From Chitinophaga nivalis (GTDB taxonomy: Bacteria > Bacteroidota > Bacteroidia > Chitinophagales > Chitinophagaceae): DNA of 64,000 bases. This document shows positions 1 to 7,413 of this stretch, one piece after another. The first letter of the stretch is position 1. Each line of letters begins with the position of its first letter. Below the pieces are notes generated by a model. That model had not been told where the DNA came from and did not search any database. It worked only from the letters and a program-made list of their open reading frames with translations. Location: the NCBI RefSeq assembly GCF_025989125.1, contig NZ_JAPDNR010000001.1:1842301-1906300 (forward strand), in the 5' to 3' direction. Both the position numbers and the translations under genes were made by a program.

Positions 1-89
1 CAGACAGGAGCAGCGGGGAAATGCCGGTAATCATCAATGGCAGGGACATTGTAAAACAGGCACCTGCTGAGATATTGTAAGGTATGCAT
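1..89 (-). CDS. Partial gene start, possibly a serine hydrolase (truncated by window edge)
   Basis: An ATG at 89 on the minus strand opens a frame that runs off the left edge after 29 codons with no stop. The peptide includes FYNVPAIDDYRHFP. From memory this resembles the segment near the N-terminus of many Bacteroidota beta-lactamase-like serine hydrolases (a N-x-x-x-I-D-D-Y-K-x-F-P pattern), but no catalytic motif lies inside the window, so the family is a guess. It is divergent from the DinB-like gene at 194. A near-consensus -7 box (GATCTTTG on the minus strand) sits at 112-119. Confidence 0.45.
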   Translation of the reverse strand, partial: MHTLQYLSRCLFYNVPAIDDYRHFPAAPV

Positions 90-193
90 GGTATAAGGAT
101 TCAGGCGTTGTCAAAGATCGTAAGTGAAAATGAAAAACAATATTGTAATTTGGTGTAGGATTGTATGGAGATCTTTTTTAACCGCTTTAGTAC

Positions 194-685
194 ATGAAAG
201 AAATTCTTTCGCATTATGCCGCTTATAATTACTGGGCCAACCAGCAACTGGCGGGGGCTTTGCTTAAACTGAATGAGGAACAGCTGGATCGTGAACTGGG
301 AGGCAGTTTTGCGACTTTACGGCAAACGGTGCATCATCTCTGGTGTACAGAACAGGTGTGGTATCAGCGGTTGCAGTTGCAGGAAAAAACCACGGACCCA
401 TTGGCCGGTTTTACGGGTACTTTTGCAACAGCCTGTCAGCATTGGCTGGAGCAATCCTTGTTGCTGCAACAGTGGGTGCAACAGGCTACGCAGGTCAGAC
501 TGAATCATACCATTGCTTTTATGCGGAAGAAAAATGAACCACATAAGATGGATGTCTTTCAGGTAGTGATGCATGTCAATAACCACGGTACCTATCATCG
601 CGGGCAGTTGGTACACATGCTCCGGCAATTGGGCGTGACCAAAATTCCCAACACCGACTACCATCGTTTTAAGCCAAAAAAATAA
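194..685 (+). CDS. DinB-family metal-binding four-helix protein
   Basis: This 163-residue protein has the length and layout of the DinB/YfiT superfamily: short four-helix bundle proteins that bind a divalent metal through three histidines. The ligands are visible as HH at residues 47-48 and the H-x3-H pair at 131 and 135, followed by RGQ, the usual end of the third DinB helix. Members include thiol transferases and damage-induced proteins of unknown activity; nothing here fixes the substrate. The ATG at 194 has no clear Shine-Dalgarno, normal for this phylum. It is 49 bases upstream of the Nudix-like gene and may be co-transcribed with it. Two other DinB-like folds occur in the window, near 29.0 and 42.5 kb. 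Confidence 0.85.
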   Translation: MKEILSHYAAYNYWANQQLAGALLKLNEEQLDRELGGSFATLRQTVHHLWCTEQVWYQRLQLQEKTTDPLAGFTGTFATACQHWLEQSLLLQQWVQQATQVRLNHTIAFMRKKNEPHKMDVFQVVMHVNNHGTYHRGQLVHMLRQLGVTKIPNTDYHRFKPKK

Positions 686-734
686 CCGTTTTATATTACT
701 TTTACCCCTACTAACCCGGATTTAAATTTCCTTT

Positions 735-1430
735 ATGAGTGCTGCGTCTTTTTATGCTAAAGTGCCCAAACATCTGGTGGCAGTGGATTGTATCATTTTT
801 GGTTTTGATGAGGGCCGGCTGAAGTTATTGCTTATACAACGTAAAGTAGCGCCAATGGCCGGTGAATGGTCGTTGGTAGGTGGCTTTGTACAGGAAGCGG
901 AAAGTACAGATGAAGCAGCGGCACGTGTACTGGAACATACTACCGGACTGAATAATATTTATATGGATCAGCTGCGGTGTTATGGTGATGTAGCCCGTGA
1001 TGCCGGCGCCCGGGTTATTTCCATGGCGTATTATGCGCTCATTCGTATTAATGAACATGACCGGCCACTGGCACAGGAACACGGCGCACATTGGCTCGAA
1101 CTGCATGAAATCCCCACACTTATCTTTGACCATAACCGCATGATAGCGGATGCCCTGAAACAACTCCGCAACAATGCCCAGTTTCATCCGATAGGTTTTG
1201 AATTGCTGCCGGAGAAATTTACTTTGTCTCAACTGCGGAGCCTATACGAAGAAATCTATCAGAAGACACTGGACAAAAGAAACTTCCGTAAAAAGATACT
1301 CGCGCTCGATGTGATGGAAAAGCTGGAAGAAAAGGATAAAACCTCTTCCAAAAAAGGAGCACACCTCTATCGTTTCGATGCACAGAAATATGAAGCCCTG
1401 CAACGAAAGGGGCTGGTATTTGAGATTTAA
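735..1430 (+). CDS. Nudix-related transcriptional regulator (NrtR/AraR type) with degenerate Nudix box
   Basis: The 231-residue protein has an N-terminal Nudix fold (about residues 10-145) and a C-terminal region (about 150-231) with the LLPEKFTLSQLRSLYEE and FRKKI motifs typical of the winged helix of NrtR/AraR-like regulators. The Nudix signature G-x5-E-x7-R-E-U-x-E-E-x-G-U is broken: G50, E56, R64 and G71 remain, but the catalytic glutamates at 65, 68 and 69 are V, H and T. That argues for a ligand-sensing transcription factor, not a hydrolase. Relatives sense ADP-ribose or NAD metabolites (NrtR) or L-arabinose (Bacteroides AraR). No obvious sugar or NAD genes lie next to it, so the effector is unknown. 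Confidence 0.82.
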   Translation: MSAASFYAKVPKHLVAVDCIIFGFDEGRLKLLLIQRKVAPMAGEWSLVGGFVQEAESTDEAAARVLEHTTGLNNIYMDQLRCYGDVARDAGARVISMAYYALIRINEHDRPLAQEHGAHWLELHEIPTLIFDHNRMIADALKQLRNNAQFHPIGFELLPEKFTLSQLRSLYEEIYQKTLDKRNFRKKILALDVMEKLEEKDKTSSKKGAHLYRFDAQKYEALQRKGLVFEI

Positions 1431-1676
1431 CGAAGGTATCCCCCTGACAGATAAGTCATCTGTATATTCTTTTTTTGCCACAAATCCGCCAGCTACGGGC
1501 CTTTCCACAGGCTGGTAAGATCATTGTGCTGGTGTCTGGTGAACGTGTTTATATTTTTTTTTCGGCGGGGTGTCAAAATAAACAATATCTTAAAGTGTAG
1601 AAAGAACGTTTGGCACAGGAATAATAAAATGGCCGGAACCCCATAGACGATATCTGTTTACCTTACTGGTGTATTG

Positions 1677-3599
1677 ATGAACCTATTACTATATCTCAAA
1701 AGAGGAGGTATGGTGTGGTGGCTGTTGATTCCTGTGACGCTGTCTGCCCAGCACAGTGTTATCTCCGCCATAAAACAGACCTTACCCCGGATCACCGACA
1801 GTATTGCTTACGTAGATGCCCTTAACAGGCTTGCCGTACTTTATCAGGCTACCCAGCTGGATAGTTGTGGAGCATATGCCGATAAAGCCCGGGAGATGGC
1901 TATACGTATTGATTACAGCGCAGGCAGCGCTATGGCGCTGAGAACCCTGGGTAGTTATTATGCATTTCGCCCGCACCGGTACCTTTCTTCTCTTTTTTAT
2001 AAAGATGCTTTAGCCGCCAGCCGCGCTGCCGGCGATACGGCCGGCGTAGTACAAACCCTGATGAACCTGGGCCTCTATCACTATTATGAAGGAAAAGAGG
2101 AGAAGGCACGGAGTTATATTGACCGGGCGCTGCAGCGTACCTGGAAATTTCAGCTGGACTCTTTACGGGCATTGGTACTGGCCAACTATTATCTTGTGAA
2201 TGCGGGCGACAGCAGCAGATCGTCTCTGGCACGGAAGGCATTGCAGCAGGCTGGTTTGCTGGCTACCCGGTTTCATGATCACCGCACGTCATTATACGTC
2301 CGTTTGCTCCGTTCAGACGTCATGATGCGGAATGGGCAAGTGGAGGCGGCAACAGTGGCATTGAAAAATGTGATGGATACTGCTGCCAGTCAGGGACTGT
2401 ATTACCTGGCTATGCATGCCGGCATGCAACTGGCTGATTACAGCAGCCGGCTGCACCAGGCGGATTCGCTGGTGTATCTGCAAAAAGCAACCGATTATGC
2501 CGTTGCCGGCGGTTATCTGGGTTTGTTGCTCCGCGTCACTACACAGCTCTATCATTATTTTTATCATCACATGGATTATGCCCGGGCGGCAAAATACAGC
2601 CGCCTAACCCTGATGATATTAGTACAGCAGCAGGAAGATATGCAGAAGGGAGAAATGGATTACCTGGCCTATGCACAGCAGGATCAGATACTGGACTCGC
2701 TCCGGTATACTGCTACCCTGCAGACAAAACAGTTGCACCAAAGTAAGGTAACCAATAATTACTGGTTCTATCTGGGGGTGATGATTGCAGTGGCCACGTT
2801 GTTATTATTGCTGTTGTTCCTCTACCTGCTGCAGCTATACCGGGTGTCCAGGCGTAATACCACACAGTTGGTACAACTGGAAGAAGAGATCCGGGAAAAA
2901 AATGAAACCCTGCAAACCAATGATGATTTTAAAAATAAACTGATCTCGCTGATAGCACATGATTTCAGAACGCCCTTGTATAATATTGTTAACATCACAG
3001 GGTTTGTGGATGAAGATGCATTAACTGTGCACGAAGCAGCGGAGATGATGACAACGGTAGAACAAACGGCTACTTCCACCCTGATAGTATTTGAAGAAAT
3101 ACTGGGATGGATACGTACCCAGCTGTCGGGTTTTGTATACCGGCCATCTTCCTTTATGCTGGCAGATATGCTGACTGCTGTACTGCATGGCTTGCAGTAC
3201 CTGGCAACAGATAAAGGTGTTACGATAAACCTGGATATTTTACCGGGTACACAGGTGTATGCCGACTTCGAAATGCTGCAATTTATTCACCGTAATTTTT
3301 TGCATAATGCGATTAAATTTTCGCCCTCCAATGCGGTGATAACAGTAACGGCTATACGTATAGAAGGGCAACTGGAAGTTGCCTTCGCAGATGAAGGACG
3401 GGGAATTGATGCGGCCATACTACCGTATTTGTTTACCCACAAATCCACTGCTGCCAGCGGGGAGAACAACAGCAAAGGAGCCGGCGTCGCATTGATTATC
3501 TGCCGGGATTTTATTACGAAGATGAAAGGCACGGTAGGCGTTTCCAATAATAGCGGAAGAGGAAGTACATTTTTTTACCGGTTACCGGATAAACCCTAA
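1677..3599 (+). CDS. TPR-containing membrane sensor histidine kinase
   Basis: A 640-residue protein with a signal peptide, a periplasmic tetratricopeptide-like region (about 25-345), one membrane helix (about 361-385), a coiled linker, a HisKA domain with H-box IAHDFRTPL (H428), and a HATPase_c domain with N-box LHNAIKFSP, G1 DEGRG and a G2-like GAGVALIICRDF. All catalytic boxes look intact, so it should autophosphorylate. It has no receiver domain and no response regulator lies beside it, so its partner is elsewhere. I use the ATG at 1677; a TTG one codon upstream is also in frame. It ends 10 bases before a paralogue with which it probably forms an operon. Confidence 0.9.
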   Translation: MNLLLYLKRGGMVWWLLIPVTLSAQHSVISAIKQTLPRITDSIAYVDALNRLAVLYQATQLDSCGAYADKAREMAIRIDYSAGSAMALRTLGSYYAFRPHRYLSSLFYKDALAASRAAGDTAGVVQTLMNLGLYHYYEGKEEKARSYIDRALQRTWKFQLDSLRALVLANYYLVNAGDSSRSSLARKALQQAGLLATRFHDHRTSLYVRLLRSDVMMRNGQVEAATVALKNVMDTAASQGLYYLAMHAGMQLADYSSRLHQADSLVYLQKATDYAVAGGYLGLLLRVTTQLYHYFYHHMDYARAAKYSRLTLMILVQQQEDMQKGEMDYLAYAQQDQILDSLRYTATLQTKQLHQSKVTNNYWFYLGVMIAVATLLLLLLFLYLLQLYRVSRRNTTQLVQLEEEIREKNETLQTNDDFKNKLISLIAHDFRTPLYNIVNITGFVDEDALTVHEAAEMMTTVEQTATSTLIVFEEILGWIRTQLSGFVYRPSSFMLADMLTAVLHGLQYLATDKGVTINLDILPGTQVYADFEMLQFIHRNFLHNAIKFSPSNAVITVTAIRIEGQLEVAFADEGRGIDAAILPYLFTHKSTAASGENNSKGAGVALIICRDFITKMKGTVGVSNNSGRGSTFFYRLPDKP

Positions 3600-3609
3600 C
3601 AGTCTCGTT

Positions 3610-5529
3610 ATGTGGCAAAAGATAAATGCGTATAGTTGTTTACGTTATATACACATCGTCGCCTGGTGCTGTGTGTTATGCCTGGCTATACCGGCACGGG
3701 CGCAACGTACCCAGCTGGCAGTGTTGCAGGCGGAGCTGGTGCAGCCCCGGGATAGTATTGCCTACTGCAATACCCTGGGTAAACTGGCGGCACTATACCA
3801 GATGATCAACCTGGATACGAGCTTTATGTATGCTATACAGGAGAAGGAACTGGCGGGTCGTTTGCGGTACCGGCGGGGCGTGGCAGATGCCTATGATGTG
3901 ATCTGTTTTAATTATGCCGTAAAAACGGATTTTGACATTGCCATTCTATATGCACATCAGGCGTTGCAGTTGCATCTGGCACAGGGCGATTCGGCACGGG
4001 TCTGTAAAAGCCTGAGTAATATTTATCTCTGTTATAAAAATACCGGCCGGCAGGCGGAAGCGGATAATTACTTTTTCGAAGCCTTACACATGGCATCCCG
4101 GTTGCCCCCTGACCGGGATTCTACCTACAGTATACTCCTGACCAATTATGTATGGCGTTATTACCAGGACGATAGCCGGCGCGATTCGGTACAATGGGCC
4201 ATCCGGGAGGGGCTGCGTATTTCCCGTAAATATCCGCGGAGCAGGATTCCTTTTTACCTGCATGCTTTTGATGCAGAAAACCTGGTAAGACAGGGCCACG
4301 GGCGGGCAGCGGAAGAGCGTATATACCGGCTGGCAGATCAGGCGCTGGCGGTAGGATTACCCTATGTAGCCAAGGATATGTATAACCGTCTCGATGATTA
4401 TCCGCGACTGGGGTATTATCCCGATTCCGCGCGCTACCGGGAACGATCCTATGAACTGGCCCGTGCTACCGGGTGTATTGAATTAAACCTGCCTGCCCTG
4501 GCAGCTATTTATGACTTTTATGATCAGCGGAAGGATGCTGCCAAACTGGATTACTACAGCAGTGAAATTATGCGGCTGGCTGCACAGCAACGTTATCACC
4601 AGCAGGCCGGCAACGTAAATTACATCGACTATTTTCTGAAAGAACGCGCCCGGCATACCTTATCCATGCAAAACCGTTTGCAACAGCAGGAGCTGATGGA
4701 GAAAATGGCGACGCAGCGCCGCAATAAACTGATGGTAGCCGGTTTATTTACCATTACCTTGTTATTGATAGCCTTGCTGTTCAGCCGCTATTGGCATTAT
4801 CGTTTGTCCAGGCAACAGGAGCTGGCATTATCCAGGCGTTATGCAGATATCTCTCTGCAGAATACAGCATTACGTGCCAACGATGAATTTAAAAATAAGC
4901 TACTCAGTATTATTGCCAATGATTTCAAGGCGCCGCTGCTATACATTATTGAAGTAGCGGCAAGATTAAATAAAAAAGGAGTAGACCGGGCTACGATGGC
5001 CGGTTTGCTCCGGGAAATTGCAGATGCATCCGGCAGAACGCTGGTGGTATTCGACAATATTCTGAAATGGATCCGGTTGCAACTGGCAGGTTTTGTATAC
5101 ACACCGGTACCTTGTAAACTTCGCCGGCTAGTAGATACGGCTTTAACTACGGTACAAAACACGGTGACGGAAAAAGAGCTGGTGGTATTAAACCACCTGG
5201 GGATGGCCACCAAAGTTATGGCAGATGAAGAAATGTTGAAGCTGGTGAATATACAGCTGCTGCAAATTGCCACGCATTATGCAGTGCGGGGTAGTTTGCT
5301 CCTGATTGTTCCCTGGGAACAGGAAGATGCGCATAGTAGTGTGGGAATTATTGTGGATACCGGGAAGCAGCTGAAGGTGATCCTGAAAGAGTTATCGGAT
5401 TGGCAGCAAAATACCTATGCCCTGGGATATGCTATCAGCAGGGATTTTATGGATAAGATGGAAGGAGCTATTTCCACGGGGGAAAGTGAAGAGCGATACC
5501 TGACCTTGCGGTATGTCCTGAAACAATAA
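3610..5529 (+). CDS. Degenerate paralogue of the upstream kinase (pseudo-histidine kinase)
   Basis: This 639-residue protein has the same order as its upstream neighbour: signal peptide, TPR-like periplasmic region, one membrane helix (about 375-397), coiled linker, HisKA-like and HATPase-like regions. Shared stretches include DSIAY-C/V-x-x-L at the N-terminus, the NDEFKNKLLS lead-in, and W-I-R-x-QL-x-GFVY before the ATPase region. The H-box reads IANDFKAPL, so the phospho-acceptor histidine is N437. The N-box has become LLQIATHYAV, and the position of DEGRG reads DTGKQL. It therefore probably cannot bind ATP normally or autophosphorylate. The frame is fully open, so it looks maintained, perhaps as a partner or inhibitor of the active kinase. 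That role is inference. Confidence 0.85.
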   Translation: MWQKINAYSCLRYIHIVAWCCVLCLAIPARAQRTQLAVLQAELVQPRDSIAYCNTLGKLAALYQMINLDTSFMYAIQEKELAGRLRYRRGVADAYDVICFNYAVKTDFDIAILYAHQALQLHLAQGDSARVCKSLSNIYLCYKNTGRQAEADNYFFEALHMASRLPPDRDSTYSILLTNYVWRYYQDDSRRDSVQWAIREGLRISRKYPRSRIPFYLHAFDAENLVRQGHGRAAEERIYRLADQALAVGLPYVAKDMYNRLDDYPRLGYYPDSARYRERSYELARATGCIELNLPALAAIYDFYDQRKDAAKLDYYSSEIMRLAAQQRYHQQAGNVNYIDYFLKERARHTLSMQNRLQQQELMEKMATQRRNKLMVAGLFTITLLLIALLFSRYWHYRLSRQQELALSRRYADISLQNTALRANDEFKNKLLSIIANDFKAPLLYIIEVAARLNKKGVDRATMAGLLREIADASGRTLVVFDNILKWIRLQLAGFVYTPVPCKLRRLVDTALTTVQNTVTEKELVVLNHLGMATKVMADEEMLKLVNIQLLQIATHYAVRGSLLLIVPWEQEDAHSSVGIIVDTGKQLKVILKELSDWQQNTYALGYAISRDFMDKMEGAISTGESEERYLTLRYVLKQ

Positions 5530-5570
5530 TAAGAGATTACGCACGATGTAGCACCGTGCATAATCTCTTA
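5530..5570. terminator. Bidirectional terminator between convergent genes
   Basis: Inverted repeat with arms 5530-5545 and 5555-5570 (16 pairs, one mismatch), loop of nine bases. It lies between the convergent pseudo-kinase and fabH. The stem contains ATTACGCA, shared with several other gene-end hairpins in this window. Confidence 0.75.
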
Positions 5571-5590
5571 TCAGAAAACAGATAATAATA

Positions 5591-6601
5591 TTATTTGCCT
5601 ACTTTATCTCCGTCGTACGCCCATTTGATATAATTGGCGCCCCATGTAAAGCCACCACCAAAGGCAGCCATCATGATGTTATCTCCTTTTTTCAGTTGTT
5701 TTTCGTAGTCCCAGAGGCATAATGGAATAGTACCGGCAGTGGTATTACCATAGCGGTGGATATTCATCATTACTTTTTCATCCGGTACATCGATGTATTG
5801 GGAAGTAGCGGAAATAATGCGTTTGTTGGCCTGATGTGGTACCAGCCAGGCGATATCTGCAGCGGTCAGGTTATTACGCTCCATGATATTTTTGGCTGCT
5901 TCCGACATGTTGGCTACTGCATACTTAAACACCATTTTACCTTCCTGGTATACAAAGTGTTCCCGATTGGTGATGGTTTCCAGGCTGGCTGGTTTTACAG
6001 AGCCACCTGCCTTCATATGCAGGTATTCGCGGCCATGACCATCACTTTTCAGGATGCTGTCCTGTAAACCGTAGCCTTCTGTATTAGGTTCCAGCAGTAC
6101 GCCACCGGCGCCATCACCAAAAATAATACAGGTGGTTCTATCGGTATAGTCAATGATAGAACTCATTTTGTCGGCGCCAATAACCATTACTTTCTTGTAA
6201 CGGCCACTTTCGATATAGCGTGCTCCCGTATCCAGTGCATACAGGAAGCCGGAACAGGCGGCACTGATATCGAAACCAAAGGCATTGACAGCGCCGATTT
6301 TATCAGTTACTACGTTCGCTGTAGCCGGAAAGGTCATATCCGGTGTAACAGTGGCCACAATTAACAGATCAATTTCTTGCGGAGTGATCCCTCTTTTCTT
6401 ACAAATTTCGAGAGCGACCGGCACACACAGATCAGAGGTCCCTTTCCCTTCTCCTTTCAGTATTCTTCTTTCTGAAATGCCCGTGCGGGTTAATATCCAG
6501 TCGTTTGTTGTATCTACTAATTTCTCCAGTTCCTGGTTGGTTAGCACGTAATCTGGAACATACCCACCTACCGCTGTAATGGCGGCCGTTATTTTATTCA
6601 T
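5591..6601 (-). CDS. fabH: Beta-ketoacyl-ACP synthase III
   Basis: FabH condenses acetyl-CoA (or a branched primer) with malonyl-ACP to start fatty-acid synthesis in the cytoplasm. The 336-residue length fits the family. The Cys-His-Asn triad is visible: C116 in DISAACSGF, H256 in VPHQANKR and N286 in RYGNTTAG. The C-terminal glycine-rich AAFGGGFTWGA loop is also present. It is monocistronic here and divergent from ruvA. Bacteroidota often carry several FabH paralogues, so this may be one of a set; without plsX or rpmF beside it I cannot say it is the main initiator. Confidence 0.95.
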   Translation of the reverse strand: MNKITAAITAVGGYVPDYVLTNQELEKLVDTTNDWILTRTGISERRILKGEGKGTSDLCVPVALEICKKRGITPQEIDLLIVATVTPDMTFPATANVVTDKIGAVNAFGFDISAACSGFLYALDTGARYIESGRYKKVMVIGADKMSSIIDYTDRTTCIIFGDGAGGVLLEPNTEGYGLQDSILKSDGHGREYLHMKAGGSVKPASLETITNREHFVYQEGKMVFKYAVANMSEAAKNIMERNNLTAADIAWLVPHQANKRIISATSQYIDVPDEKVMMNIHRYGNTTAGTIPLCLWDYEKQLKKGDNIMMAAFGGGFTWGANYIKWAYDGDKVGK

Positions 6602-6690
6602 ATAGACTAAATATGTGTTTAAAACGAGGCGTAAAAATACGATATAAACGAATATTTCCTAAAAAAGTCACATATGACATACTTAAAGGA

Positions 6691-6720
6691 TTGACAATCC
6701 GTTAAAAGTTAGCATCTTTG
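6691..6720 (+). promoter_or_regulatory. Bacteroidota-type promoter for ruvA-sprA
   Basis: TTG at 6691-6693 and CATCTTTG at 6713-6720, spaced by 19 bases, fit the Bacteroidota pattern TTG / TAnnTTTG with one mismatch in the -7 box. The predicted start of transcription near 6725 gives a leader of about 70 bases before ruvA. Confidence 0.5.
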
Positions 6721-6793
6721 CCCGTATTTATTCAAAAATAGATTTTTATTCTTTTTACGTAAGTTTAATTAAATTACTGAACCTTTACCTTGT

Positions 6794-7381
6794 ATGATCG
6801 CTTATTTGAATGGAAAACTGGCCTATAAATCACCCGCTCTTGTTCACATTGACGTGCATGGGATAGGCTATGAAGTACAGATTAGCCTGAATACATATTC
6901 CAGAATACAGGAGTTGGATAGTTGCAAATTGTTAACCTACCTCCAGATAAAGGAGGACGCTCATACCCTGTATGGTTTCTTTGAAGAGGCGGAGAGAAGT
7001 CTTTTTCTGTTATTGATCAGTGTGTCCGGGGTAGGCGCCAGCACCGCACGAATGATGCTGTCTTCCCTGCAGCCGGAAGACATACAGCGGGCGATCATGA
7101 TGGAAAATGAGAAAATGCTGGAAGGAGTGAAGGGTATTGGGGCCAAAACGGCTAAAAGAATTATTCTGGAGCTGAAAGACAAAATAAAGAAACACAAAGA
7201 CGCCGGCACACATTTATCTGTCACCGTAAACAATACTATTCACGAAGACGCGTTAAATGCACTGGTAACGCTCGGGATTGCCCGGAGCATGGCAGAAACA
7301 GCTATTCAGAAAGTTTTAAAGAACGAACCACTATTGCAAAACTTGGAAGAGTTGATAAAAAAAGCCCTGAAAAGTTTATAA
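6794..7381 (+). CDS. ruvA: Holliday junction branch migration protein RuvA
   Basis: RuvA binds four-way DNA junctions and loads the RuvB motor during recombinational repair. The 195-residue protein has the N-terminal OB-fold (MIAYLNGKL, then H-x-D-V-x-GIGYEV), two helix-hairpin-helix motifs (about residues 72-85, SVSGVGASTA, and 107-120, GVKGIGAKTAKR) and the C-terminal three-helix domain that contacts RuvB. No ruvB or ruvC lies nearby. Its stop is 32 bases before the sprA start; I recall the ruvA-sprA order from other Bacteroidota. Confidence 0.96.
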   Translation: MIAYLNGKLAYKSPALVHIDVHGIGYEVQISLNTYSRIQELDSCKLLTYLQIKEDAHTLYGFFEEAERSLFLLLISVSGVGASTARMMLSSLQPEDIQRAIMMENEKMLEGVKGIGAKTAKRIILELKDKIKKHKDAGTHLSVTVNNTIHEDALNALVTLGIARSMAETAIQKVLKNEPLLQNLEELIKKALKSL

Positions 7382-7413
7382 ATTATATATGTCCTCTATA
7401 AAACCTATTTTTC

